From positions 434,001-498,000 of the forward strand of contig NC_065557.1 of the NCBI RefSeq assembly GCF_022605725.1: DNA of 64,000 bases, in the 5' to 3' direction. Position 1 is the stretch's first letter, and the number at the start of each line of letters is the position of its first letter. The notes beneath the pieces were generated by a model that ran no database searches, was not told the DNA's origin, and saw only the letters and a list, made by a program, of their open reading frames with translations. Both the position numbers and the translations under genes were made by a program. Of this stretch, positions 22,881-36,760 are shown one piece after another. Source of the stretch: Anthonomus grandis grandis. Taxonomy: Eukaryota > Arthropoda > Insecta > Coleoptera > Curculionidae.

Positions 22881-25800
22881 ACTGACGTTTGTACCTGTCA
22901 TACGAATATTTGTACAAAATTTCAAATTTGTATCTTGTCAAGTTTTTGAGTTATGGAGATTTTGTCAAATTTACAGAAAAAAAATTGTACTTTTCAAAAA
23001 AAATTTTTTTTTTACAAAATTTAGTAAATATTTTGGAAAACGCTGAAATAGGTGTCCAGTCAAAATGTCTAAAGAATATTTGTACAAAATTTCAAATTTG
23101 TATCTTGTCAAGTTTTTGAGTTATGGAGATTGTGTCAAATTTTCAAAAAAAAAAATTAACTTTTCAAAAAAAAATTTTTTTTAGAAAATTTTGTAAATAT
23201 TTTGGAAAACGCTGAAATAGGTGTCCAGTCGAATTGTCCAAAGAACATTTGTAAAAAATTTCAAATTTGTATCTTATCAAGTTTTTGGGTTATGGAGATT
23301 TTGTCAAATTTTCAGAAAAAAAATTGTACTTTTCAAAAAATTTTTTTTTTTACAAAATTTTGTAAATATTTTGAAAAACGCTGAAATAGGTGTCCAGTCA
23401 AATTGTCCAAAGAATATTTGTACAAAATTTCAAATTTGTATCTTATCAAGTTTTTGAGTTATGGAGATTTTGTCAAATTTTCAGAAAAAAAAATTGTACT
23501 TTTTAAAAAAAAAAATTTTTTACAAAATTTTGTAAATATTTTGGAAAACGCTGAAATAGGTGTCCAGTGAAATTGTCCAAAGAATATTTATAGAAAATTT
23601 CAAATTTGTATCTTGTCAAGTTTTTGAGTTATAGAAACTGTCAAATTTTCAGAAAAAAAAATTGTACTTTTCAAAAAAAAATTTTTTTTTTTAAATTTTG
23701 TAAATATTTTGGAAAACGCTGAAATAGGTGTCCAGTCAAATGGTCCAAAGAATATTTGTACAAAATTTTAAATTTGTATTTTGTCAAGTTTTTAAGTTAT
23801 GGAGATTTTTTCAAATTTTCAGAAAAAAAAATTGTACTTTTCAAAAAAAATTTTTTTTTACAAAATTTTGTAAATATTTTGAAAAACGCTAAAATAGGTG
23901 TCCAGTCAAATTGTCCAAAGAATATTTGTACAAAATTTCAAATTTGTATCTTGTCAAGTTTTTGAGTTATGGAAACTGTCAAATTTTCAGAAAAAAAAAT
24001 TGTACTTTTCAAAAAAAAATTTTTTTACAAAATTTTGTAAATATTTTGGAAAACGCTGAAATAGGTGTCCAGTCAAAATGTCCAAAGAATATTTGCACAA
24101 AATTTCAAATTTGTATCTTGTCAAGTTTTTGAGTTATGGAGATTTTGTCAAATTTCCAAAAAAAAAAAATTGTACTTTTCAAAAAAAAATTTTTTTTAGA
24201 AAATTTTGTTAATATTTTGGAAAACGCTGAAATAGGTGTCCAGTCAAATTGTCCAAAGAATATTTGTACAAAATTTCAAATTTGTATCTTGTCAAGTTTT
24301 TGAGTTATGGAGATTTTGTCAAATTTTCAGAAAAAAAAATTGTACTTTTCAAAAAAAAATTTTTTTTACAAAATTTTGTTAATATTTTGGAAAACGCTGA
24401 AATAGGTGTCCAGTCAAATTGTCCAAAGAATATTTGTACAAAATTTCAAATTTGTATCTTGTCAAGTTTTTGAGTTATGGAGATTTTGTCAAATTTTCAG
24501 AAAAAAAAATTGTACTTTTCAAAAAAAAATTTTTTTTACAAAATTTTGTTAATATTTTGGAAAACGCTGAAATAGGTGTCCAGTCAAATTGTCCAAAGAA
24601 TATTTGTACAAAATTTCAAATTTGTATCTTATCAAGTGTTTGGGTTATGGAGATTTTGTCAAATTTTCAGAAAAAAAAAATTGTACTTTTCAAAAAAAAA
24701 TTTTTTTTACAATATTTTGTAAATATTTTGGAAAACGCTGAAATAGGTGTCCAGTCAAATTGTCCAAAGAATATTTGTACAAAATTTCAAATTTGTATCT
24801 TATCAAGTTTTTGGGTTATGGAGATTTTGTCAAATTTTCAGAAAAAAAAATTGTACTTTATAAAAAAAAATTTTTTTTACAAAATTTTGTAAATATTTTG
24901 AAAAACGCTGAAATAGGTGTCCAGTCAAATTGTCCAAAGAATATTTGTGCAAAATTTCAAATTTGTATCTTATCAAGTTTTTGAGTTATGGAGATTTTGT
25001 CAAATTTTCAGAAAAAAAAATTGTACTTTTCAAAAAAAAAATTTTTTTACAATATTTTGTAAATATTTTGGAAAACGCTGAAATAGGTGTCCAGTCAAAT
25101 TGTCCAAAGAATATTTGTACAAAATTTCAAATTTGTATCTTATCAAGTTTTTGAGTTATGGAGATTTTGTCAAATTTTCATAAAAAAAAAATTGTACTTT
25201 TCAAAAAAAAAATTTTTTTACAAAATTTTGTAAATATTTTGGAAAACGCTGAAATAGGTGTCCAGTCAAAATGTCCAAGGAACATTTGCACAAAATTTGA
25301 AATTTGTATCTTATCAAGTTTTTGAGTTATGGAGATTTTGTCAAAATTTAAAAAAAAAATTGTACTTTTCAAAAAAAATTTTTTTACAAAATTTTGTAAT
25401 TATTTTGGAAAACGCTGAAATAGGTGTCCAGTCAAAATGTCCAAGGAACATTTGCACAAAATTTGAAATTTGTATCTTATCAAGTTTTTGAGTTATGGAG
25501 ATTTTGTCAAAATTTAAAAAAAAAATTGTACTTTTCAAAAAAAATTTTTTTACAAAATTTTGTAAATATTTTGGAAAACGCTGAAACAGGTGTCCAGTCA
25601 AATTGTCCAAGGAATAGTTGTACAAAATTTTAAATTTGTATTTTGTCAAGTTTTTAAGTTATGGAGATTTTTTCAAATTTTCAGAAAAAAAAATTGTACT
25701 TTTCAAAAAAAATTTTTTTTTACAAAATTTTGTAAATATTTTGAAAAACGCTAAAATAGGTGTCCAGTCAAATTGTCCAAAGAATATTTGTACAAAATTT

Positions 25801-26460
25801 CAAATTTGTATTTTGTCAAGTTTTTGAGTTATGGAGATTTTGTCAAATTTTCAGAAAAAAAAATTGTACTTTTCAAAAAAAATTTTTTTTTACAAAATTT
25901 TGTAAATATTTTGGAAAACGCTGAAATAGGTGTCTAGTCAAAATGTTGAAGAATATTTGTACAAAATTTCAAATTTGTATCTTGTCAAGTTTTTGAGTTA
26001 TGGAGATTTTGTCAAAATTAAAAAAAAAAAATTGTACTTTTAAAAAAAAAAAATTTTTTACAAAATTTTGTAAATATTTTGGAAAACGCTGAAATAGGTG
26101 TCCAGTCAAATTGTCCAAAGAATATTTGTACAAAATTTCAAATTTGTATCTTGTCAAGTTTTTGAGTTATGGAGATTTTGTCAAAATTAAAAAAAAAAAT
26201 TGTACTTTTAAAAAAAAAAATTTTTTTACAAAATTTTGTAAATATTTTCGAAAACGCTGAAATAGGTGTCCAGTCAAATTGTCCAAAGAATATTTGTACA
26301 AAATTTCATATTTGTATCTTGTCAAGTTTTTGAGTTGTGGAGATTTTGTATAATTTTTAGAAAAAATATTCGTCAGAAAATGTTTTTTTTTTAATAATAT
26401 TTTGTAAAATGCTTAATTACGTGTACAGTAAAATTGTCCTAAAGGATATTTAATTTATTA
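22880..26460 (+). repeat. ~170-bp satellite array, + orientation
   Basis: About 21 units of about 170 bp. Unit layout: TATCTTGTCAAGTTTTTGAG, TTATGGAGATTTTGTCAAA, an A-tract, TTGTACTTTTC, an A-tract joined to a T-tract, ACAAAATTTTGTAAATATTTT, GGAAAACGCTGAAATAGGTG, TCCAGTCAAATTGTCCAAAG, AATATTTGTACAAAATTTC. Length varies mainly in the homopolymers. Units 24249-24590 are almost identical. The unit length is close to nucleosome spacing, as in many satellites. Short overlapping reading frames inside follow the repeat and shift between frames, so they are not genes. Confidence 0.95.
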
Positions 26461-27630
26461 TTAATGCTGCATCATATGTCAGAAAATAGTGACATTATTT
26501 AACAAAACATGCCTCATTTAATTCCCAAATTATACAACGACTTTAACGTGAATCGACAACGTAGCGTCTTCAAAGGAGGACCGCGGTGTTTACATTTTAA
26601 TCAATCCCCAGATCTCGATGTTCTTACCTGCGTTTTTAGGTACTCTCGTTAACCATTCCGGTGTTTACCTTTTCGGAAAAAACACATTTTGTGGTTTCGG
26701 GTATTAAACGCGACCGAACGGGTAATTAGGATCGATGGGTTAAAGCAAATCGGCCTGTGGGGGATCCACGCACGTTCCGAAGATAATAGGATTAAGATCA
26801 TTAAATCTTAAGAGGTTTAAGTGTCACAATAAGAAGGGCATATTATTAGATCTGAAGTCACAAGATGGCGCACCTAGTCACGGCGGCCATTTTGGATCCA
26901 ATTTTTTTTTTCCATAGCCTCCTACTAAACAATCGTGGGCGAAATGGTGCCGCCCCCCCCCCCCAATAATTGGCGTGCGGTGGACCGCGACTCTATATAT
27001 ATTATCAACCTGAAACATCTCTCAGTGGTCCGAACAATGGCGCACAATACCACGGATTTTGTTTATTTTTAAAATGGAGCGTTCATATACGATGCTGCTT
27101 TTCAATAGCGGCGGAAACCCCCCCTGTGCCCCCCATTCGTTTTACACGTATCATCTATTTAATCATATCCGGTGCCTCCCTGGCCCCTGATCTCTCCTCG
27201 TTCCACCTGTAGGTACGATGAGCTGAAAATACCATAGCGCCGCCGCCTTTTAAGCGAAAATAGACGCTCTCTATTATTCCCCCCGACGTGTTTGTTAATT
27301 TATAATTGGACCAGTGACAAATTGATTCACATATCATTTTAAATAAAATATTCGATATATATAGTGTATCCTGTTTACGGGATTTTTATTCTTTGCGCCA
27401 TCAGCTTAAAAGGTCCCTCCGTCCAGTGTCCATCCTTCTTGTATCTTGACATACATAATTATAATATACGCTGACGTTTCCCATTTTCAAGATGGCGGCC
27501 CTATAGGTACGTCATTTCATACGCCTACTTGTTTTTTTTATAGTAAGAATGGCATTTTCAATATAAGGAAGCCATCTTGAAAACAATGAGGTTTGACGAA
27601 ATTTTCTGTCTGGTTGTAGTTTTGTATTAA
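26461..27630. other. Unique spacer between oppositely oriented satellite blocks
   Basis: About 1.2 kb of non-satellite DNA, higher in GC, with a C-run near 26950-26963. YY1/Pho-like motifs occur at 26861 (CAAGATGGCGC), 26882-26894 (GGCGGCCATTTTG) and 27488-27500 (CAAGATGGCGGCC). Two frames of 60-80 codons show no domain. It could be an intronic enhancer, or simply the original intron sequence between array insertions. Confidence 0.5.
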
Positions 27631-30600
27631 ATGGCAGCCGTGAGTTGTCAAGTTGGACAAAATGCCCGTAACTCGAAAATTTGATGAGATACAAATTTGA
27701 AATTTTGTACAAATATTCTTTGGACAATTTGACTGGACACCTATTTCAGCGTTTTCCAAAATATTTACAAAATTTTGAAAAAAAAATTTTTTTTTGAAAA
27801 GTACAATTTTTTTTTTTTGGAAATTAGACAAAATCTCCATAACTCAAAAAGTTGATAAGATACAAATTTGAAATTTTGTACAAATATTCTTTGGACATTT
27901 TGACTGGACACCTATTTCAGCGTTTTCCAAAATATATACAAAATTTTGTAAAAAAAAATTTTTTTTGAAAAGTACAATTTTTTTTTGGAAATTTGACAAA
28001 ATCTCCATAACTCAAAAACTTGACAAGATACAAATTTGAAATTTTGTACAAATATTCTTTGGACATTTTGATTGGACACCTATTTCAGCGTTTTCCAAAA
28101 TATATACAAAATTTTGTAAAAAAAAATTTTTTTTGAAAAGTACAATTTTTTTTTGGAAATTTGACAAAATCTCCATAACTCAAAAACTTGACAAGATACA
28201 AATTTGAAATTTTGTACAAATATTCTTTGGACATTTTGATTGGACACCTATTTCAGCGTTTTCCAAAATATTTACAAAATTTTCTAAAAAAAATTTTTTT
28301 TTGAAAAGTACAATTTTTTTTTTTTTGGAAATTAGACAAAATCTCCATAACTCAAAAAGTTGATAAGATACAAATTTGAAATTTTGTACAAATATTCTTT
28401 GGACATTTTGATTGGACACCTATTTCAGCGTTTTCCAAAATATATACAAAATTTTGTAAAAAAAAATTTTTTTTGAAAAGTACAATTTTTTTTTGGAAAT
28501 TTGACAAAATCTCCATAACTCAAAAACTTGACAAGATACAAATTTGAAATTTTGTACAAATATTCTTTGGACATTTTGATTGGACACCTATTTCAGCGTT
28601 TTCCAAAATATTTACAAAATTTTCTAAAAAAAATTTTTTTTTGAAAAGTACAATTTTTTTTTTTTTGGAAATTAGACAAAATCTCCATAACTCAAAAAGT
28701 TGATAAGATACAAATTTGAAATTTTGTACAAATATTCTTTGGACATTTTGACTGGACACCTATTTCAGCGTTTTCCAAAATATATACAAAATTTTGTAAA
28801 AAAATTTTTTTTTTGAAAAGTACAATTTTTTTTTTTTTTAATTTTGACAAAATCTCCATAACTCAAAAACTTGACAAGATACAAATTTGAAATTTTGTAC
28901 AAATATTCTTTGGACATTTTGACTGGACACCTATTTCAGCGTTTTCCAAAATATTTACAAAATTTTCTAAAAAAAATTTTTTTTTGAAAAGTACAATTTT
29001 TTTTTTTTTTGGAAATTTGACAAAATCTCCATAACTCAAAAACTTGACAAGATACAAATTTGAAATTTTGTACAAATATTCTTTGGACATTTTGACTGGA
29101 CACCTATTTCAGCGTTTTCCAAAATATTTACAAAATTTTCTAAAAAAAATTTTTTTTTGAAAAGTACAATTTTTTTTTTTTTTGGAAATTTGACAAAATC
29201 TCCATAACTCAAAAACTTGACAAGATACAAATTTGAAATTTTGTACAAATATTCTTTGGACATTTTGACTGGACACCTATTTCAGCGTTTTCCAAAATAT
29301 ATACAAAATTTTGTAAAAAAAAATTTTTTTTGAAAAGTACAATTTTTTTTTGGAAATTTGACAAAATCTCCATAACTCAAAAACTTGACAAGATACAAAT
29401 TTGAAATTTTGTACAAATATTCTTTGGACATTTTGATTGGACACCTATTTCAGCGTTTTCCAAAATATTTACAAAATTTTCTAAAAAAAATTTTTTTTTG
29501 AAAAGTACAATTTTTTTTTTTTTGGAAATTAGACAAAATCTCCATAACTCAAAAAGTTGATAAGATACAAATTTGAAATTTTGTACAAATATTCTTTGGA
29601 CATTTTGATTGGACACCTATTTCAGCGTTTTCCAAAATATATACAAAATTTTGTAAAAAAAAATTTTTTTTGAAAAGTACAATTTTTTTTTGGAAATTTG
29701 ACAAAATCTCCATAACTCAAAAACTTGACAAGATACAAATTTGAAATTTTGTACAAATATTCTTTGGACATTTTGATTGGACACCTATTTCAGCGTTTTC
29801 CAAAATATTTACAAAATTTTCTAAAAAAAATTTTTTTTTGAAAAGTACAATTTTTTTTTTTTTGGAAATTAGACAAAATCTCCATAACTCAAAAAGTTGA
29901 TAAGATACAAATTTGAAATTTTGTACAAATATTCTTTGGACATTTTGACTGGACACCTATTTCAGCGTTTTCCAAAATATATACAAAATTTTGTAAAAAA
30001 ATTTTTTTTTTGAAAAGTACAATTTTTTTTTTTTTTAATTTTGACAAAATCTCCATAACTCAAAAACTTGACAAGATACAAATTTGAAATTTTGTACAAA
30101 TATTCTTTGGACATTTTGACTGGACACCTATTTCAGCGTTTTCCAAAATATTTACAAAATTTTCTAAAAAAAATTTTTTTTTGAAAAGTACAATTTTTTT
30201 TTTTTTTGGAAATTTGACAAAATCTCCATAACTCAAAAACTTGACAAGATACAAATTTGAAATTTTGTACAAATATTCTTTGGACAATTTGACTGGACAC
30301 CTATTTCAGCGTTTTTCAAAATATTTACAAAATTTTCTAAAAAAATTTTTTTTTGAAAAGTACAATTTTTTTTTTCTGAAAATTTGACAAAATCTCCATA
30401 ACTCAAAAACTTGATAAAATACAAATTTGAAATTTTGTACAAATATTCTCTGGACATTTTGACTGGACATCTATTTCAGCGTTTTCCAAAATATTTACAA
30501 AATTTTCTAAAAAATTTTTTTTTTTGAAAAGTACAATTTTTTTTTGGAAATTTTACAAAATCTCCATAACTCAAGAACTTGACAAGATACAAATTTGAAA

Positions 30601-33600
30601 TTTTGTACAAATATTCCTTGGACAATTTGACTAAACACCTATTTCAGCGTTTTTCAAAATATTTACAAAATTTTCTAAAAAAAATTTTTTTTTTGAAAAG
30701 TACAATTTTTTTTTTTTGGAAATTTGACAAAATCTCCATAACTCAAAAACTTGATAAGATACAAATTGGAAATTTTGTACAAATGTTCCTTGGACATTTT
30801 GACTGGACACCTATTTCAGCGTTTTCCAAAATATTTACAAAATTTTGTAAAAAAATTTTTTTTTTGAAAAGTACAATTTTTTTTTTTGAAAATTTGACAA
30901 AATCTCCATAACTCAAAGACTTGATAAGATACAAATTTGAAATTTTGCACAAATATTCTTTGGACAATTTGACTGGACACCTATTTCAGCGTTTTCCAAA
31001 ATATTTACAAAATTTTGTAAAAAAAATTTTTTTTTGAAAAGTACAATTTTTTTTTCTCAAAATTTGACAAAATCTCCATAACTCAAAAACTTGACAAGAT
31101 ACAAATTTGAAATTTTCTACAAATATTCTTTGGACCATTTGACTGGACACCTATTTCAGCGTTTTCCAAAATATTTACAAAATTTTGTAAAAAAAATTTT
31201 TTTTTGAAAAGTACAATTTTTTTTTTCTGAAAATTTGACAAAATCTTCATAACTCAAAAACTTGATAAGATACAAATTTGAAATTTTGCACAAATATTCT
31301 TTGGACCATTTGACTGGACACCTATTTCAGCGTTTTCCAAAATATTTACAAAATTTTGTAAAAAAAATTTTTTTTTGAAAAGTACAATTTTTTTTTCTGA
31401 AAATTTGACAAAATCTCCATAACTCAAAAACTTGACAAGATACAAATTTGAAATTTTGTACAAATATTCTTTGGACAATTTGACTGGACACCTATTTCAG
31501 CGTTTTTCAAAAGATATACAAAATTTTCTAAAAAAATTTTTTTCTTGAAAAGTACAATTTTTTTTTCTGAAAATTTGACAAAATCTCCATAACTCAAAAA
31601 CTTGACAAGATACAAATTTGAAATTTTGTACAAATATTCTTTGGACAATTTGACTGGACACCTATTTCAGCGTTTTCCAAAATATTTACAAAATTTTCTA
31701 AAAAAATTTTTTTTTTGAAAAGTACAATTTTTTTTTTGTTAATTTTGACAAAATCTCCATAACTTAAAAACTTGACAAGATACAAATTTGAAATTTTGTA
31801 CAAATATTCTTTGGACATTTTGACTGGACACCTATTTCAGCGTTTTCCAAAATATTTACAAAATTTTGTAAAAAAAATTTTTTTTTGAAAAGTACAATTT
31901 TTTTTTTGAAAATTTGACAAAATTTCCATAATTCAAAAACTTGACAAGATACAAATTTGAAATTTTGTACAAATATTCTTTGGACATTTTGACTGGACAC
32001 CTATTTCAGCGTTTTCCAAAATATTTACAAAATTTTGTAAAAAAATTTTTTTTTTGAAAAGTACAATTTTTTTTTTCTCAAAATTTGACAAAATCTCCAT
32101 AACTCAAAAACTTGACAAGATACAAATTTGAAATTTTGTACAAATATTCTTTGGACATTTTGACTGGACACCTATTTCAGCGTTTTCCAAAATATTTACA
32201 AAATTTTCTAAAAAAAATTTTTTTTTGAAAAGTACAATTTTTTTTTTTTTTGGAAATTTGACAAAATCTCCATAACTCAAAAACTTGACAAGATACAAAT
32301 TTGAAATTTTGTACAAATATTCTTTGGACATTTTGACTGGACACCTATTTCAGCGTTTTCCAAAATATTTACAAAATTTTCTAAAAAAAATTTTTTTTTG
32401 AAAAGTACAATTTTTTTTTTTTTTGGAAATTTGACAAAATCTCCATAACTCAAAAACTTGACAAGATACAAATTTGAAATTTTGTACAAATATTCTTTGG
32501 ACATTTTGACTGGACACCTATTTCAGCGTTTTCCAAAATATATACAAAATTTTGTAAAAAAAAATTTTTTTTGAAAAGTACAATTTTTTTTTGGAAATTT
32601 GACAAAATCTCCATAACTCAAAAACTTGACAAGATACAAATTTGAAATTTTGTACAAATATTCTTTGGACATTTTGATTGGACACCTATTTCAGCGTTTT
32701 CCAAAATATTTACAAAATTTTCTAAAAAAAATTTTTTTTTGAAAAGTACAATTTTTTTTTTTTTGGAAATTAGACAAAATCTCCATAACTCAAAAAGTTG
32801 ATAAGATACAAATTTGAAATTTTGTACAAATATTCTTTGGACATTTTGATTGGACACCTATTTCAGCGTTTTCCAAAATATATACAAAATTTTGTAAAAA
32901 AAAATTTTTTTTGAAAAGTACAATTTTTTTTTGGAAATTTGACAAAATCTCCATAACTCAAAAACTTGACAAGATACAAATTTGAAATTTTGTACAAATA
33001 TTCTTTGGACATTTTGATTGGACACCTATTTCAGCGTTTTCCAAAATATTTACAAAATTTTCTAAAAAAAATTTTTTTTTGAAAAGTACAATTTTTTTTT
33101 TTTTGGAAATTAGACAAAATCTCCATAACTCAAAAAGTTGATAAGATACAAATTTGAAATTTTGTACAAATATTCTTTGGACATTTTGACTGGACACCTA
33201 TTTCAGCGTTTTCCAAAATATATACAAAATTTTGTAAAAAAATTTTTTTTTTGAAAAGTACAATTTTTTTTTTTTTTAATTTTGACAAAATCTCCATAAC
33301 TCAAAAACTTGACAAGATACAAATTTGAAATTTTGTACAAATATTCTTTGGACATTTTGACTGGACACCTATTTCAGCGTTTTCCAAAATATTTACAAAA
33401 TTTTCTAAAAAAAATTTTTTTTTGAAAAGTACAATTTTTTTTTTTTTTGGAAATTTGACAAAATCTCCATAACTCAAAAACTTGACAAGATACAAATTTG
33501 AAATTTTGTACAAATATTCTTTGGACAATTTGACTGGACACCTATTTCAGCGTTTTTCAAAATATTTACAAAATTTTCTAAAAAAATTTTTTTTTGAAAA

Positions 33601-36600
33601 GTACAATTTTTTTTTTCTGAAAATTTGACAAAATCTCCATAACTCAAAAACTTGATAAAATACAAATTTGAAATTTTGTACAAATATTCTCTGGACATTT
33701 TGACTGGACATCTATTTCAGCGTTTTCCAAAATATTTACAAAATTTTCTAAAAAATTTTTTTTTTTGAAAAGTACAATTTTTTTTTGGAAATTTTACAAA
33801 ATCTCCATAACTCAAGAACTTGACAAGATACAAATTTGAAATTTTGTACAAATATTCCTTGGACAATTTGACTAAACACCTATTTCAGCGTTTTTCAAAA
33901 TATTTACAAAATTTTCTAAAAAAAATTTTTTTTTTGAAAAGTACAATTTTTTTTTTTTGGAAATTTGACAAAATCTCCATAACTCAAAAACTTGATAAGA
34001 TACAAATTGGAAATTTTGTACAAATGTTCCTTGGACATTTTGACTGGACACCTATTTCAGCGTTTTCCAAAATATTTACAAAATTTTGTAAAAAAATTTT
34101 TTTTTTGAAAAGTACAATTTTTTTTTTTGAAAATTTGACAAAATCTCCATAACTCAAAGACTTGATAAGATACAAATTTGAAATTTTGCACAAATATTCT
34201 TTGGACAATTTGACTGGACACCTATTTCAGCGTTTTCCAAAATATTTACAAAATTTTGTAAAAAAAATTTTTTTTTGAAAAGTACAATTTTTTTTTCTCA
34301 AAATTTGACAAAATCTCCATAACTCAAAAACTTGACAAGATACAAATTTGAAATTTTCTACAAATATTCTTTGGACCATTTGACTGGACACCTATTTCAG
34401 CGTTTTCCAAAATATTTACAAAATTTTGTAAAAAAAATTTTTTTTTGAAAAGTACAATTTTTTTTTTCTGAAAATTTGACAAAATCTTCATAACTCAAAA
34501 ACTTGATAAGATACAAATTTGAAATTTTGCACAAATATTCTTTGGACCATTTGACTGGACACCTATTTCAGCGTTTTCCAAAATATTTACAAAATTTTGT
34601 AAAAAAAATTTTTTTTTGAAAAGTACAATTTTTTTTTCTGAAAATTTGACAAAATCTCCATAACTCAAAAACTTGACAAGATACAAATTTGAAATTTTGT
34701 ACAAATATTCTTTGGACAATTTGACTGGACACCTATTTCAGCGTTTTTCAAAAGATATACAAAATTTTCTAAAAAAATTTTTTTCTTGAAAAGTACAATT
34801 TTTTTTTCTGAAAATTTGACAAAATCTCCATAACTCAAAAACTTGACAAGATACAAATTTGAAATTTTGTACAAATATTCTTTGGACAATTTGACTGGAC
34901 ACCTATTTCAGCGTTTTCCAAAATATTTACAAAATTTTCTAAAAAAATTTTTTTTTTGAAAAGTACAATTTTTTTTTTGTTAATTTTGACAAAATCTCCA
35001 TAACTTAAAAACTTGACAAGATACAAATTTGAAATTTTGTACAAATATTCTTTGGACATTTTGACTGGACACCTATTTCAGCGTTTTCCAAAATATTTAC
35101 AAAATTTTGTAAAAAAAATTTTTTTTTGAAAAGTACAATTTTTTTTTTGAAAATTTGACAAAATTTCCATAATTCAAAAACTTGACAAGATACAAATTTG
35201 AAATTTTGTACAAATATTCTTTGGACATTTTGACTGGACACCTATTTCAGCGTTTTCCAAAATATTTACAAAATTTTGTAAAAAAATTTTTTTTTTGAAA
35301 AGTACAATTTTTTTTTTCTCAAAATTTGACAAAATCTCCATAACTCAAAAACTTGACAAGATACAAATTTGAAATTTTGTACAAATATTCTTTGGACATT
35401 TTGACTGGACACCTATTTCAGCGTTTTCCAAAATATATACAAAATTTTGTAAAAAAATTTTTTTTTTGAAAAGTACAATTTTTTTTTTTTTTAATTTTGA
35501 CAAAATCTCCATAACTCAAAAACTTGACAAGATACAAATTTGAAATTTTGTACAAATATTCTTTGGACATTTTGACTGGACACCTATTTCAGCGTTTTTC
35601 AAAATATTTACAAAATTTTCTAAAAAAATTTTTTTTTGAAAAGTACAATTTTTTTTTTCTGAAAATTTGACAAAATCTCCATAACTCAAAAACTTGATAA
35701 AATACAAATTTGAAATTTTGTACAAATATTCTCTGGACATTTTGACTGGACATCTATTTCAGCGTTTTCCAAAATATTTACAAAATTTTCTAAAAAATTT
35801 TTTTTTTTGAAAAGTACAATTTTTTTTTGGAAATTTTACAAAATCTCCATAACTCAAGAACTTGACAAGATACAAATTTGAAATTTTGTACAAATATTCC
35901 TTGGACAATTTGACTAAACACCTATTTCAGCGTTTTTCAAAATATTTACAAAATTTTCTAAAAAAAATTTTTTTTTTGAAAAGTACAATTTTTTTTTTTT
36001 GGAAATTTGACAAAATCTCCATAACTCAAAAACTTGATAAGATACAAATTGGAAATTTTGTACAAATGTTCCTTGGACATTTTGACTGGACACCTATTTC
36101 AGCGTTTTCCAAAATTTTCTAAAAAATTTTTTTTTTTGAAAAGTTCAATTTTTTTTTCTCAAAATTTGACAAAATCTCCATAACTCAAAGACTTGATAAG
36201 ATACAAATTGGAAATTTTGTACAAATGTTCCTTGGACATTTTGACTGGACACCTATTTCAGCGTTTTCCAAAATTTTCTAAAAAATTTTTTTTTTTGAAA
36301 AGTTCAATTTTTTTTTCTCAAAATTTGACAAAATCTCCATAACTCAAAGACTTGATAAGATACAAATTGGAAATTTTGTACAAATGTTCCTTGGACATTT
36401 TGACTGGACACCTATTTCAGCGTTTTCCAAAATTTTCTAAAAAATTTTTTTTTTTGAAAAGTTCAATTTTTTTTTCTCAAAATTTGACAAAATCTCCATA
36501 ACTCAAAGACTTGATAAGATACAAATTTGAAATTTTGTACAAATGTTCCTTGGACATTTTGACTGGACACCTATTTCAGCGTTTTCCAAAATTTTCTAAA

Positions 36601-36760
36601 AAATTTTTTTTTTTGAAAAGTTCAATTTTTTTTTCTCAAAATTTGACAAAATCTCCATAACTCAAAGACTTGATAAGATACAAATTTGAAATTTTGTACA
36701 AATATTCTTTGGACAATTTGACTGGACAACTATTTCAGTGTTTTTTGAAATTGACTTCAA
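27630..36760 (-). repeat. ~170-bp satellite array, - orientation, with nested higher-order repeats
   Basis: About 54 units, the reverse complement of the array at 22880-26460. Unit variants repeat in a fixed order. A 340-bp dimer repeats near 28180 and 28520. A 1197-bp seven-unit block repeats (28180 to 29377, 28520 to 29717, 28863 to 30060). A 3241-bp nineteen-unit block repeats in tandem (28850-32090 and 32091-35331; for example 30579 to 33820 and 31764 to 35005). A third partial copy follows with an offset of 2042 bp from copy two (33474 to 35516). The distal edge has units of exactly 159 bp. Non-coding. Confidence 0.95.
36063..36720 (-). repeat. 159-bp short-monomer edge of the satellite
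   Basis: Four near-identical units. The phrase CAAATGTTCCTTGGACA starts at 36063, 36222, 36381 and 36540, a constant 159-bp period. They lack the ATATTTACAA segment next to the A/T tracts and carry GTTCAATTTTTT instead of GTACAATTTTTT. This is local homogenisation of a deletion variant. Confidence 0.9.

Noticed and set aside
22849..36122. Dozens of 60-157-codon frames with the same peptide wording in the ~170-bp arrays
   Set aside because: They follow the satellite unit, appear on both strands, overlap each other out of frame, and change with homopolymer length. No start, splice or codon signature supports translation.
22880..36760. CRISPR-like array
   Set aside because: The repeats are contiguous tandem monomers without unique spacers, in a eukaryotic intron.
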